The position numbers and the translations under genes were made by a program. From the NCBI GenBank assembly GCA_001692895.1, contig KV748202.1, positions 620,001 to 684,000 of the forward strand: a stretch of 64,000 nucleotides of DNA. The letters run 5' to 3'. The notes under the pieces were generated by a model. The model was not told where the DNA came from, made no database searches, and worked only from the letters and a program-made list of their open reading frames with translations. This stretch comes from Cenococcum geophilum 1.58 (lineage: Eukaryota; Ascomycota; Dothideomycetes; Gloniales; Gloniaceae). Below are positions 22,238-34,263 of the stretch, in pieces (position 1 is the first letter of the stretch; every line of letters begins with the position of its first letter).

Positions 22238-24046
22238 TTGAATTCTTCCAATACCTCTTCAATCTTCTTTGAAATCATCTATTCTTGTAATCTCGCGCAT
22301 TGGGGTTGTCGTGGGTCCAGTAATTTTCAGGTTCTGCAATGTACTTATTTCAACACCCGACCTTCGCATGCGTACCCAACCCTTACAAATATTACCGTCA
22401 CTCTTCCTAACGGTACGACGAATCATGGAAACCCGCATCTCCTATGTACTCCCACAAAGTGGACCGATGTCGCTCTCTTCTTTCTCGGCAATTTTGTTGC
22501 TCACGCTGGAACGGTTCAGAAGAAAGCAGGCGAACCATTCGTTTCTACTCTCCTAGCTATGGTTGTTGTTCTTTTAATTTCTTCCTCCGGTGTTCTGCGG
22601 GGATTACTTGGGATCTGGCGGCATGTCAAATTTTGCACATCACCGCTCATAGCCGCTTCCAAAGCCGGTGCACTTTGTACTGTTGTTCGAACAGCTGAGT
22701 GGAAACATCAGGACGGTATTGTGATTCAAGGTCTAAGATCTCTACAAAAGCCAGCTCTCGGGGAATTGGTGCCTATTACCTATGAGGTCGAGCCTTCGTC
22801 GAATTTCACACCATCCCATAATAAATTCGATATCAGTAGTCGCAAAGTTCATGGCAATTTGGGCAAATGCCCCCTTCCTCTTGGTTACGCTCTCGCAATG
22901 CTTCCGCCTGGAACCACCGTTAAAGGGCCGGGTCGGGACGATCCGAAAGATCCGAGTCATTCGACCAGATATGGCACCAAAATTAGCTTCTCTCCAGATA
23001 GTATCAGTCCGTCATACAGCCTTTCACACGGCTTAATTGCCATTTTACAGACAATCTCTGCATTCATCACCCTGTATCTCTCAAGAGGAAACCAGCTTCA
23101 ACATTACGGATACGCTGCGTTTGGCCTTACTGTCATACCATATTTGCTTATATCGATAGTGAACCTACTTAGTACAATCCTTACACCAGATTATGACAAA
23201 GTATACTTGATATATTCGGAAATAATGAGAGAGGCAGTAGGGCAAGGGGGGACTTTTGACGGCGTGGTTGGTTGTATCGTCGCCGCTCCCTTGGGTGAAG
23301 AGACCTTCGATGCTACATTCGCCGGAGACAACGATAACACAATCATGCAGCCAGTTACTCGAGAGCAAACCGGCGGATCGATCCAAGATGAGCAAACCTT
23401 GGAGACTAACACAACCCTGGGAACTGACGCACCATTGGAGACTAAGACGCCGGAGGATACCAACACACCCTCTATCACCACGCAGCGGGTCATAGTGCCT
23501 TCGTATCCAAGGAATGACAGTGGCCTTACCAGGGGATTAGTGGCTTCGTATCTAAGGAATAGCAGTGGCCTCACCAGGGGATTAGTGGATTCGTATCCAG
23601 GGAATGACAGCGGACTCACCAGGGGAATTCTGGAATTCTACGGCAGTTTCTATGGTAGTATATTCATTGGTTCTATCGCGATAGCGACCATTGGAGGATT
23701 GACTAGTTTTCACCGAAAGGAGAGTACAAGGGCACAACAGGCGTGGACTATGACTTGGCTTGCTAGTTGGATCTTTTTCGGTTTGGTGGATTCAGTGGTC
23801 CGCACCCAGATTCATCGAGGGCCTCAGAGCAATCCCTTTCTTTTAAAAGTTTTTTATATTTATGGCTACGTAAGTCCGGATAGTGGTCGGATTGACGAGG
23901 CACGATATACCACCAGGATGCTGGGGTTTGTTTATAGTCTCTCGGCCTTCACTTCTCTGATTCTGGTTGGCATTCCTTCTATTGGGGGATTTGTTGTCGT
24001 TGGCCGGATGCTACGGGCGTACGGCAATTGTACGAGGTTATACTGA
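22238..24046 (+). CDS. Orphan multi-pass fungal membrane protein with 3x15-residue repeat
   Basis: A single long exon of about 600 codons. The 5' end is unresolved. The frame opens at 22214 after a TAG, the codon at 22238 is TTG, and the first in-frame ATG is only at 22559, inside a conserved-looking segment (NFVAHAGTV... VVVLLISSSGVLRG). An upstream exon with the ATG is therefore likely. Predicted spans (counted from 22238) are near residues 107-127, 265-285, 295-320, 465-485, 500-520 and 570-597. A cytosolic or lumenal Thr/Glu-rich loop lies at about 360-418. It is followed by three tandem copies of a 15-residue unit (SYPRNDSGLTRGL-like). It resembles a family of uncharacterised fungal integral membrane proteins with an extracellular Cys-containing N-terminus. 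The function is unknown. Confidence 0.72.
   Translation: MNSSNTSSIFFEIIYSCNLAHWGCRGSSNFQVLQCTYFNTRPSHAYPTLTNITVTLPNGTTNHGNPHLLCTPTKWTDVALFFLGNFVAHAGTVQKKAGEPFVSTLLAMVVVLLISSSGVLRGLLGIWRHVKFCTSPLIAASKAGALCTVVRTAEWKHQDGIVIQGLRSLQKPALGELVPITYEVEPSSNFTPSHNKFDISSRKVHGNLGKCPLPLGYALAMLPPGTTVKGPGRDDPKDPSHSTRYGTKISFSPDSISPSYSLSHGLIAILQTISAFITLYLSRGNQLQHYGYAAFGLTVIPYLLISIVNLLSTILTPDYDKVYLIYSEIMREAVGQGGTFDGVVGCIVAAPLGEETFDATFAGDNDNTIMQPVTREQTGGSIQDEQTLETNTTLGTDAPLETKTPEDTNTPSITTQRVIVPSYPRNDSGLTRGLVASYLRNSSGLTRGLVDSYPGNDSGLTRGILEFYGSFYGSIFIGSIAIATIGGLTSFHRKESTRAQQAWTMTWLASWIFFGLVDSVVRTQIHRGPQSNPFLLKVFYIYGYVSPDSGRIDEARYTTRMLGFVYSLSAFTSLILVGIPSIGGFVVVGRMLRAYGNCTRLY
23495..23629 (+). repeat. 45-bp coding tandem repeat, 3 units
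   Basis: Units at 23495-23539, 23540-23584 and 23585-23629 encode VPSYPRNDSGLTRGL and two variants. The length stays in frame and most differences are single bases, so the array is recent. It sits just before a membrane span. Confidence 0.9.
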
Positions 24047-24282
24047 TAGTTTGCTTTGTGCCAGGTAATATTGGGAACTAATGCTATTATTGAACGGTAT
24101 CGTGGACGATGGCTGTTTTGTGGGGCCTAAGGGTACTAAAGCAAGACGCTGCCCATTTTGAACGCTATAGCTGGCATTACCAGAGCCTTCCAGTTTGGTT
24201 TAGAACATTTGAATTCACTTAAATTCATACATTACAAACCGTTCCATAGATAGGATACCTCCACCCAAGTTTACCAAAAAAG

Positions 24283-24439
24283 GTTGCAAAAAGGTGCATA
24301 GAGGCGAAAAAATCGTTCTGTTTTTTCCAAGTCATTTTGCGTGTAGTTTCAATCACGCCTGCGTACATGATTAGTTTTACCGCAAAATGACTTAGAAAAA
24401 ATAAGCGATCTTTTCGCCTCTATGCACCTTTTTTGCAAC
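24283..24439. mobile_element. 157-bp fold-back element (59-bp arms)
   Basis: The left arm 24283-24341 (GTTGCAAAAAGGTGCATAGA...) and right arm 24381-24439 are inverted copies over 59 bp with under ten differences. The loop is 39 bp. No convincing target duplication is seen. It lies 240 bp past the membrane-protein stop, so it could form a strong hairpin in a read-through transcript. Confidence 0.83.
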
Positions 24440-25297
24440 ATACTCTTACAAAGGGCAATTCCTGTTAGAACGAACTCGTGTGCAAATTGATCTACGAAGA
24501 AAAGAGGCTATATTTACAAGAGGTGGATGAGTCATGGTACCCCTGATCTAACCTTGATATAGTAGTGATCGACACCAGGTCGACAATTCCAATCGTGCCA
24601 CCACCTCCGTAATGTCAAATATCGAGACGTTGGAAACAATTAAACCGGGAGGGGATTATATAAACCCCATCGTGATAAATTTGAATTCCCCAATGGACAA
24701 GAAAACATCCACAAATGACAGGATGCACACGACGTTAAAAATGTATTTATACCATCGAGGACCACTATCGCGAATGTGACAACAATCTTTTAACGTCGAG
24801 GCTTTGAATATGGTATTGCTCTGTATATTATAAGTGGAAGAAAAATTAATGATATGAAAATAGAACGATGTTGTTTAAGTTAGACTCTGCCGTGCTGTGG
24901 CTATTACATTAATCAGAGAAAGCCCCCCAAAGTCAGCCCTAGTTTAACCCCGCCCACGAGGCACAGAGATGACTGCTTGCTCCTACGCTCGGGAACGGGA
25001 ACGGGACAACGTTGAGCCTTTTGCATACCGCCATTCGCTCGCTGTGATCTCGTGTTGATTCTGCTTTGCTGCTTGCTTGCTTAATCGCTTGCTTGCTTGA
25101 TCGCTTGATCGCTTTGACCCCGCTCGTTCTCTGCGCAGTTCGTGTGCTGCTGCTCTCTCTTGACCGTCCTTGACCTCGACCTCGACCTCAACCCCAACCT
25201 CAACCCCAACCCCGACGGCACCACCGCCCCGCACCCAATTGCACGCCTCGGACCCCTACCCTTCCTTGGCTGATCGTGCGGAACCAGAAGGCACAAT
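24440..25297. other. Intergenic region upstream of the BTB gene
   Basis: No gene recognised. The right end is low complexity. CTTGCTTG/ATCGCTTG repeats lie at about 25061-25114, and CTCGAC/CTCAAC hexamer-like repeats at about 25176-25215. These are probably promoter or 5' UTR of the BTB gene. Confidence 0.5.
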
Positions 25298-26568
25298 ATG
25301 GCAACCGTGGAGGCTCCGTCCCCGACCCCGACCGGGGATGTGGATATGGAGGAGAGCAGGGCTGCCGCTGGGGGGGAGGATGTGGAAGAGATGCTGGGGG
25401 GCATTGAGCCGGAGGTTGTGAAGCGGACGACATTTCTGGAGTGAGTTTGCTGGTCTCTTTTTTTTTAGGTCTCGGGAAGAGGGGGAGCTGGGGGAGGAAC
25501 GGGAAGGTTGGGAGGACTGGGAGGACTGGGAGAACTGGGAGAATTGGGAGAACTGGGAGAACTGGGAGAATTGGGAGAATTGGGAAATCAGGGGATTGGG
25601 AATTGCTGGACGGACGATTGGACTTTCTAAGGGACACCAAGTTGACGGTTATCTGCATGCAGTTATCTCAAGTCCCCGATTGTGGAGCTGGCTGTTGGCA
25701 CGGGCGAGGAAGAGACGCTGCTATGGGCGCACCAGGCCATGCTGATTAAGAGCCCGTATTTCGCGGAGATATGTGGGCAGTTCGGTGCGGGGGCTACTGT
25801 GAGTTCTCGCTCCCTCTCTCTTTTCCTTTCCGGTCCTTAGGATACCGTCGTGCCCCTACGTCCTCTCCTTCCCAACGGCCTCATCGTCCATCCCTCCATC
25901 CCTCCTCTAGCAGAGCAAGAGCAAAGCTCATGAAGCTCCCAACAGCGGAAGAACCCAAACCAGCACAACCCCCTTACCCAACCACACTCAAACTAACCAC
26001 CCCTCCCCCCCCGCAGCGCCGCCGCATTGACCTCCCAAACGACGACCTCTCCGCCGCAGGCTCGGTCCTTGAATACCTCTACAACGGCGAATACTTCCCG
26101 CGCCGCCTCTCCGCCTCCAAAGACGCGCCCCTCGAACCCGACCCCTCTCTCCCCTCCCCTGACAACACTGGCGCCGCGCTTCTCCAGCACGCCAAAGTCT
26201 ACACTCTAGCCGACAAGCTGGGCCTCCCCGTGCTGAAATCCCTCGCCCACGCCAAGATCCACCGCACATCGTCGACCGCGCGTGGCGAGATCGCGTATGC
26301 GCGGTACGTATACAAGGAGACGAGCAAGGAGGACGTCACGATCCGGCGGCCCGTGGCGGCGTTTTGGGCGACCAGGAGTCATGTCCTCAGGCACGAGGCA
26401 GAGGATGAGTTCCGCGCGATGTGTCTTGAGTTCCCGCAGTTTGGGTTCGATGTGCTTAGTTTGGTGCTGGATCAGCGGGAGAAGAAGGGGGAGCGCGGGC
26501 ATGCGGAGCCGGCTGTTGTGCCGGGGAGCGCACATGGGCGGAAGAGGGCGAGGGTTAGTCAGGGGTAG
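25298..26568 (+). CDS. BTB/POZ-domain protein
   Basis: Three exons (25298-25440, 25663-25798, 26017-26568) join in phase to 276 residues. Donors are GTGAGT and GTGAGT. The exon 2 acceptor at 25661-25662 is chosen because it gives DYLKSPIVELAVG, the conserved start of fungal BTB domains. The domain runs about residues 45-160: AHQAMLIKSPYFAEIC, then IDLPNDD and VLEYLYNGEYFP, interrupted by an acidic, proline-rich loop. A helical C-terminal half and a basic KRARV tail follow. BTB domains mediate dimerisation or Cullin-3 adaptor binding. This Zn-finger-free class is abundant in ascomycetes and mostly uncharacterised. Intron 1 contains a 9-bp minisatellite. Confidence 0.86.
25511..25582. repeat. 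9-bp minisatellite (GGAGAACTG)x8 in BTB intron 1
   Basis: Eight uninterrupted 9-bp units with variation at two positions (A/G and C/T), wholly inside the first intron. It produces artificial LPV/LPI-repeat frames on the opposite strand. Confidence 0.92.
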
Positions 26569-27650
26569 GCGAATTAGTTTGCTGCTCAGGGGGAAGGGGG
26601 GGAGACAAGGGGCAAGCTGGAATGATGCGAATTGGGGAAATGAAAAGACTGGCGGGAGAGAGGTCTGGGCTGTCTAGCCCGCTGAGGTGTCGATGTGTAT
26701 CTGGGTGGAATTTTCTCGGCCTTAATATTTTTAGGGTTTTGTGCGGGTGGAAAAATAGGGATGGTCTCATTTGATTTTCTTCTTGGTTTCGGCATTTTTA
26801 TTTATCTACCTGTGTATCTGGCGTAGAGCGATTTTTTTCGAGCTTGAAATATATGGGTGGGGAGGTGTATGAATAGTTTAGCTGAGATATACAATGGATG
26901 TTCAGCTAAGGTATGTGATGTAATTTTTACCTGTCTATTTGCTTTTATTATTCAGTTATGAGACGGGTTGAGAGGTTCTAGCTCACGATTGACTCCGCGA
27001 GACCTGCTTTACTAGAGCTGCTCCGTTTAACATCCAACTAGACTTCACATTGGTTTACCTTTCTGCTACACCACCTCTTTATATCTCCTTGTACGTACCT
27101 GGTGATCACGTTAATCAAATGGTGCCAATTTATACCTTCCTATATAAAATTCTGCCTATTCTGGCAGCCATATGTTAAAATGACCCTGCAAGTTAACTCA
27201 AAGGTATAATTTCACGCCGTTTGATCAACATTAATTAGCGGGGCTAGCACGTGCTTACAACGAGCTTTAAAGAGGTGGTGCATTATACGGTCTACTGCTC
27301 CATTAACCCACCAATGCAGGAGCTTTTGTGGTCAATTTAAACACTTGCAGGTTTGTCCAGGCCTTAGTGGCGGTATCCGCAGCATCAACACTATTTCTGC
27401 CACGTACCAGGCTGTAGCTGTTGCTTTCGGCTACATCGTCTAGGCTGAACGTACATAGGGCACGACGCATAACAGTTGCGCTATTTTCAGTTCACCAGAA
27501 GATTTGCGATCCTGTTCTTTTTTTTTTCCCAAGCTGCTCTATTCAGCGTGTTTTTGCCAAGCAGACATTTTCAGCTTACCTAGATCTTCCTTCCACCTCT
27601 AACTACCTATTAACAGTCTGGATGACCGCGAGGCCATGACGCCTACCGCT
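26569..27650. other. 3' flank of the gene island, no gene recognised
   Basis: Balanced to AT-leaning sequence after the BTB gene. A 72-codon open frame at 27421-27639 has no recognisable feature. A short motif (GCTTACAACG..., 27253-27283) recurs at 18364-18393. Confidence 0.4.
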
Positions 27651-28210
27651 TCTTCGTTTTCCTCTTGCACTCGTAGAGGCTTAAAAAGGTAGATAAAACG
27701 GTCGGTAGTAAAGGCTCCGGAGGCTCTATTTCTATATTAGATTTAATTAAATACGAAGCTCTATCAAATATATCTTACTAAGCTAACTTTTCTATTAAAC
27801 ATTAGAGGGTTAGGGAGCTTTTTAGATTTTATAGTAGGTATTAGGTTTATTATAGGTATGGGTTAAGCTACCATTACTAATTTAGGGTTTATATTTAACG
27901 GGCTAGGTTTATATATAATTATTTTAATTTTATTTATAGGTATTATTATTAGGGTCTCTAATATAAGTGCTTTAAGGTTATAGAGTTCTTTGTAGATTGT
28001 TCCTATTAATTACTAGTGCTAAGATTCTAATATTGCTTGCTATTAGGCTAAAGCATCTATAAAGGACTGTTATATTATAGTTAACTATTCCCTAACTAGG
28101 GCTATAATGCTTATAGTTAACGCGGTAGGTTTAAGTTCATTTACTATTTTAATAGTAGTTGTTTTAACGTAACGTAATATAAGGGCGCAGAGAGACTTTA
28201 GGGAAGATTC
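27650..28210 (-). pseudogene. RIP-degraded Gag-like relic
   Basis: The minus-strand reading with RIP-type stops gives a helical stretch (QQSFIDAL-like, then IGTIYKELYNLKALILE). A proline-rich linker and KKLPNPLMFN follow, resembling the KLPDPPxFDG start of fungal retrotransposon Gag core. Element assignment is uncertain, and its pol is not next to it. Confidence 0.4.
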
Positions 28211-28587
28211 GAAAGAATAATATAAATTCTATCTAAATCTAAGGGTATATAGCTCTCGCTAAGAACAAGACGTTATATAAAGAAAAGAAAGGAATAATAA
28301 GAGAATTATATAATTAAATAGTTAGGGGCTTAGTAGTCGATGCGTGCGTATGTGCGCATGCGGTCTTTAACAGACTTTGGTAGAATTCGATTGATCTGGT
28401 AGAATTCGGTCAAAGCGTCGGAATTTATCTATCGAGTGTTTCACCGAGACATTCCTACTATAACTGGGCTAGTCCCGTTACAACGCTTTTCGATAAAAAT
28501 CTGTGGACTTCTTAAAAGCGTTTCGTTCTGTATGCCAAAGTTCCGTAGTTATACGCTATAACTTTTTAGATCTTAAATCGGCTATCT
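28211..28587. other. Left flank of element A, mixed composition
   Basis: The part from about 28330 to 28560 is less RIP-mutated (GTAGAATTCG is duplicated near 28380 and 28399). TATCT at 28583-28587 is the left target duplication of element A. Before insertion this sequence was therefore contiguous with 38378 onward. No gene recognised. Confidence 0.5.
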
Positions 28588-29013
28588 TGTTACGGACGCT
28601 TTAAGTACGATGTTACGACTACTTGGAGAAGAGACGGAAGAAGCTAGTTGGTTGATTTAGGCACGGTCCAGGATGGAGCCGATAGAACTATATGACGAGG
28701 AATAGTAACCAAGGTCACGTGGCGTGATCTATATGATCTGTGGGATCTATATAATCCGTAATAGAGTAGATAAAGTATACGTACATTACGTATAAGAAGG
28801 ATTTTATAGGAGTACGGTTGTGTATTTAAGGACCCTTAGTCCCTACCTAGATAGTTTCTTCCTTATAGTAATTCTTAGAATATAATTGGAGTTAATCTAT
28901 TAGGTAACTACTCCACTAGTTATTATTTTGTTATTAACTTCTATACTTATATTTTCTATATACCTAGCCTAATAATAAGCCCATTATAGTTCCTACTATA
29001 AGGTTCCGTTATA
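28588..29013 (+). repeat. 5' LTR of element A
   Basis: 426 bp, starting TGTTACGGACGC and ending CCGTTATA (original CA end RIP-mutated). It differs from the 3' LTR mainly by C/T and G/A changes. Confidence 0.92.
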
Positions 29014-32000
29014 TAATTACTACCTGGTTATAGTATTAAGTATAAAAAGTTAAACAATATGCTACTAAAAGCAGCTACTATAACGCTATTAACGGCGGCA
29101 ACTATATTAAGGTTAGGTAACGATACTAGTATAGTAGACACTAACTTATAGTAACCTATAACGGTTGGATAGCTATAAAAGATAGTTAACTAGCTAATAG
29201 AAAATAATATAATATTAGAAAATAGAATTAACGGGATAGGCGTAGTAAAGGTTAAGTTACTATTAATTAAAAGATACTTAGGAGAGAGATTAAAGCTTAA
29301 AGGATTTCTTATATAAATGTACTTTAAGGTCGCGCAGGAAGGAGCTAAGCTGGTAACGCCTATAGATTAAATAGCGTATGCGGGATTGTTCTTAATAGGA
29401 AGGGTACTTAAGTGGTTTAAGCCTTACCTTATAGAAATTTAGGTAAATAGAATAATAACTATAAACTAAGAGGTATAGTTTATGTTCTTAAGCTAGAATG
29501 GATTTATAAAATAACTTATATAAATGTTTAAAGACTTAGAGGCAATAACTATAACGGAAAGAAAACTCTAAGATATTATATAATAAACCTTAGTAATTAA
29601 GTATATAATATAGTTCCAGACGTTAGTAATATAAGTTAAGTGGAATAATAGGGCGCTTATGGTATAGTATAAATAGGGACTTAAGGCTAAAGTCTAGGAT
29701 GTAATTATCCTAATAAAAGATATAAATACCCTAAGGGAACTAATAGATTAAGCGATTAAGATTAATAATTAGATCTACTAAAGGGAATAGGCTAAGAGAG
29801 GCTAGGATAGAGTTCTATAGTTNTATAAGNNNTANAGNACGNAANAACNAAAGCTAAGTTANAAANTATAGTATGGCGCAGAGCTAATAGACCTAAGTAG
29901 TACTAAAGAAGCCTATAAGAGATGGAGTAAGAAACTATAGAAACCCAGAGGATAAGAATTAAGTAATTAGAGGTCTAAGGAGCAGAGGCTAAATTAGGGA
30001 TCTTAGCAGCAGAAGATATTTAGGCGGACTCTATAGTAAGAAAGATGGTTTAAAGAGGGAGCTTATATAAATTGCGGAAAATAAGGTTACTTTATAAGGG
30101 ATTATAAAGATGGTTAGAAGTACTATATAATAAAGGGAACTAGACTAATAGTAGATGATATATATATATAAAGGGACGATAATATACTGCGAGGAATAAA
30201 AGAGTGTTTAATTAAAAGCTTTGCGTTTTATTACAATAATATATACCAAATTTATAAGGACGCTAAGTATAGCGTAAGCTATTGGCTATAAGAGCTAGTA
30301 CCTATAGGATATAGAGGAACTAATAAACTAGTTTGTAGATTAGATATTAAGGACGATAAATTTAATATAGGCGAAATATTTTATAACAATAAGGTAATAA
30401 GAGCAGTTTACTGGGAATACGTAGCTATTAGAGATGTTATAATAGAGGTAGAGGATGATTCCACTATAGAATAAGGAATATTAGTAGGGATTAAGACCCC
30501 ACTAGATACGATGTCTATTGCTTTATAAGACGCAAGAGAAGTAGGATAGCGAACTACTTCGGCACTTAATAAAGGCAAAAGGCCACAAGCTTAAGATTCT
30601 TAAGACAAGATAAGAGATAACCCAATTTTTTAAAATAAGATAAGGCAAGCTTAAGGACCTATAATGGATAATAACCGATAGAGTAGAGTAGCGGCTTAGT
30701 TTAGTAATATATAAATAAGCTTAGGACGAAGTTTTCTACAGGCATAAGATTCTTAAGATAAGATAAGTGAGATTTAAGACTCTTAAGATAAGATGAGAAT
30801 ACTAAGTAAGCCTAGTTAGACTAAGGCTGAAGCTAAGCTTAAGTTAGAAGCTAGCTTAGGATTAATAAATCTAAAGGGTTAAGAATTCGGGGTACGAATT
30901 AGGACACCTATAGGTAAGAGGTAAGAAGCTTCTTTATAGATTAGAGAATCTATAATATAAATAGTAACTAGATTAAGAGACAGGTATATAGACCTAGAGG
31001 ATTTACTAGGGGAATATAGTATTTGGCCTAAAGATTAAAAAGTTAATACTAAGATTAAGAAGTAAGAAGACTTTAAGGATTTAGTAGTAAGACGTAAACC
31101 AAAAGAAACTATAGAAGAATTTAGGTAAAGAATTATCGTATAGTAAGAATAGAAACTAGATAAGAGATTTAGCGTATTAGGACGTATAAGGGATAGAGCG
31201 CTAGTATAAAGAATTACTAATAGGCCTAGGGCAGGTACACTAAGAGCTAAGTGGCTTACTAAACTGGAAAATGAAGAGGATTTAGAAATTCCTATTAGGT
31301 TTAAAGAACGATATATAAAGGGCTATTATAATGTAGTAATAAGAAGATATTTCCTTATGGATAAGCTGTATATACTCTAATAGCTATACTAAAAGTGGTA
31401 TAGGCAGCGACACAATAATAAGTAGGAAGATTTCTATATATAGTTGGATAAAAAAGTTATCTAAGACCACCTAATTATAGAAAAGGCTATAACTTACATT
31501 AAAGGAGCCTTAATTATAACGTTAAAGGATCTAAAGGAATAATTAGAGGACTAGAGAAGCAAGAGACGTATCTTAGTACCTATAAATAAAGCCATAACGT
31601 TTAGATTAGCATAATAGAGGTTTAAACTTAAGGATAAAGACGAGCCGAGAGTTAACCTAAAGCACTTAGTATACTATACGCTATTATGGATTATATGCGT
31701 AGACGATATATATAAAATATATAAAAATCTAAAGGAAAAGAATTGGAAATACCCTATAAGGATATATTGGATAATAGATAAGCAATAATATAAGAATGCT
31801 AAGTATATATACGGCTGGTATCTAGTAGAAGTTTAGGAGTTAGGCGACTTAATACTTTAACTAGGAAGATTCCTTACGGAAGAATGCTTAGATGGACGAT
31901 AGTGGTGAGAATGCCTAGAAAATATGTGTCTATAGTATATAGAGGATAAAAAGCGAACTAAGTATTGGCTAAAGAGTGAGCTAAGCGCGATAGGATTAAG

Positions 32001-34263
32001 CAGCTAATAATTAGGAAAAGTAGAGGCCTATAAAACTAGAGGGAGCTAGTAGTAGAGCCTTAGACCCTTAAAGGAATTTAAGGATAATACCTAAATTTAT
32101 AAGTTAAATAGTAAGATTAGTAGTTTAAAGCGTTAATAGATAGTAGAGTAATACGGAACTATATCTTACTAGTAGTAGTTAAGAGAATGGGATTACCTTA
32201 TAGATAGAAGGAGCAACCTTACCTATTAGTTACAATTTTAGGGGATCTAATAGCCTATGGAGGAGGGATTATTAACCTTAAAATAGGACCTATTTAGCTA
32301 ACTATTAAAGGAAGACAAATTAAGGTGTTATTTAATATCCTACTATTAGGACGGGATAAGGTAGTATTAGGGATGCCTTAGTTACAGAAATACAATCTAA
32401 AGATCGATTAGATTATAGGTTAGGTTAATATTAGAGATATTTAACGCCATAAGATGTAATAATAAGCTAAGTTGGTATAGTACTAAGTCGGAGTAATATA
32501 TAAAGAAACTAAGCGAGGCTTAAGTTATGTACTAAAAAGATACTATAAGTATAGTAAGAAACTATAGTTACTAAAAAGTGAAAAGCTGTTAAAATATATA
32601 GTATAGGACTATAAAATAGAATTGGAACCAGGAATAAGTCTAAAGTTCTTTCTAATCTATAAGCTTACTAAAGAAGAAGGTAGAGCACTAAAAGAGTTTA
32701 TTTAGGAAAATCTATAAAAGGGATATATTAGACTATTATAGTTATTAGCGGGTTATCTAGTACTGTTCGTACTAAAGAAGAATAGCAAACTAAGGCTGTA
32801 TATCGACTATAGATAGTTAAATAGTATTACTAGAAAGGATAGGTATCCTTTACCCTTAATTAGCGAAATCTAAGATAGGATAGGTAACGCGTAAATCTTT
32901 ACAAAGATAGATCTAAGATAGGCGTATTACTAGATTAGGATTAAGGAAGGCGATAAATAAAAAGTAGCTTTTAGGTTAAAGGAAGGACTATATAAACTAT
33001 TAGTTATGCAATTTAGGCTTATAAACGCACTAGCAACGTTCTAAAAGCGTATTAACAATATATTAGGAGAATACTTGGATAAATTTGTTATGGTATACCT
33101 TAACGATATTATTATCTACTTAATAACTAAGGAAGAATACGGGGAATACGTTAAATAGGTTTTAAGGAGACTATAGGAAGAATAGATACTAGTAGTAATT
33201 AAGAAATACGAGTTCTTTACCAGGAAGACTAATTTTATTAGATTTATTATTAAACTAGGCCAACTTAGTATAGATCTAAAGAAGATTAAGGCTATAGTGA
33301 ATTAGTAAGAACTAGAGAACATTATATAGTTGAGATTATTCCTAGGGTTTTATAATTACTGTAGAAGGTTTATAGCATAATAGTTAAAGGATATTAAACT
33401 ATTTACGCGGTTAATAAAGAAAGAAGAACTATAGGTATAGGGAAAGGAATAGTAAGAACTCTTTAAGAAAGTTAAAGAGTTATTTACCTAGGAGCTAGTT
33501 CTTAAGATCTATTAACTAGGGCTAGAGACGGTTATAGAAACAGATGCATTAGACTATATACTAGGGGTATACTTTATACAGAAATATTAAGATAGATAGC
33601 ACCTAGTAGTATATTATAGTTAAAAGATAATACTACTAGAGTTAAACTATAACATCTATAATAAAGAGTTATTAGGTATAGTTATAGTATTAAAGAAATA
33701 GAGAGTATTCTTATAAGGTATAGAGAAACTATTTATAGTTAAGACGGATTATAAGAACCTAATAGGATTCCTAACAATAAAGGAACTTAACTAAAGATAG
33801 GTTAGATAGGCAGACATCAGCAAAATGTTTATGCCTCCTGACAGTACTGACAGCTCCTGACAGCTCCTGTCAGGGCTGTCAGGAGCTCCAGGAGACACTC
33901 ACACTCGGCATCCTGTCAGGAACCTGTCAGGAGGTCGCCCGGACCACCAGGACCACCAGGACCTCCAGGACCTCCAGGACCTCCAGGACCATCAGGACCA
34001 TCAGGACAATAATAAAAATTCTAGATTTAAAAATAAGGTATATTAACACTCCAGTATTTGCAGCTAGTCAAAAAATATAAAATTAATTTAATTATATATA
34101 ATCTAAATAATCCAAATCAATCTCTCCTGTCTACCGCCTGTGTCTGTCATGGAGCTCTACGATCGCTCGGGCGTCGGGCGATCGACTGAGGAGCCTCTCG
34201 CGGAGGCTCCAAATCGTCGATCGGCGGTGTTCCCGATGATCCGCCGGCCGTGTGCTGATTTCC

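Noticed and set aside
25200-25658. Minus-strand LPVLPILPV repeat protein
   Set aside because: It is an artefact of the 9-bp minisatellite in BTB intron 1.
33945-34013. Collagen-like Gly-Pro-Pro reading in a 9-bp repeat (GGACCTCCA)
   Set aside because: There is no start codon, the frame ends at once in TAA, and the repeat lies in the subterminal zone of a non-coding element.
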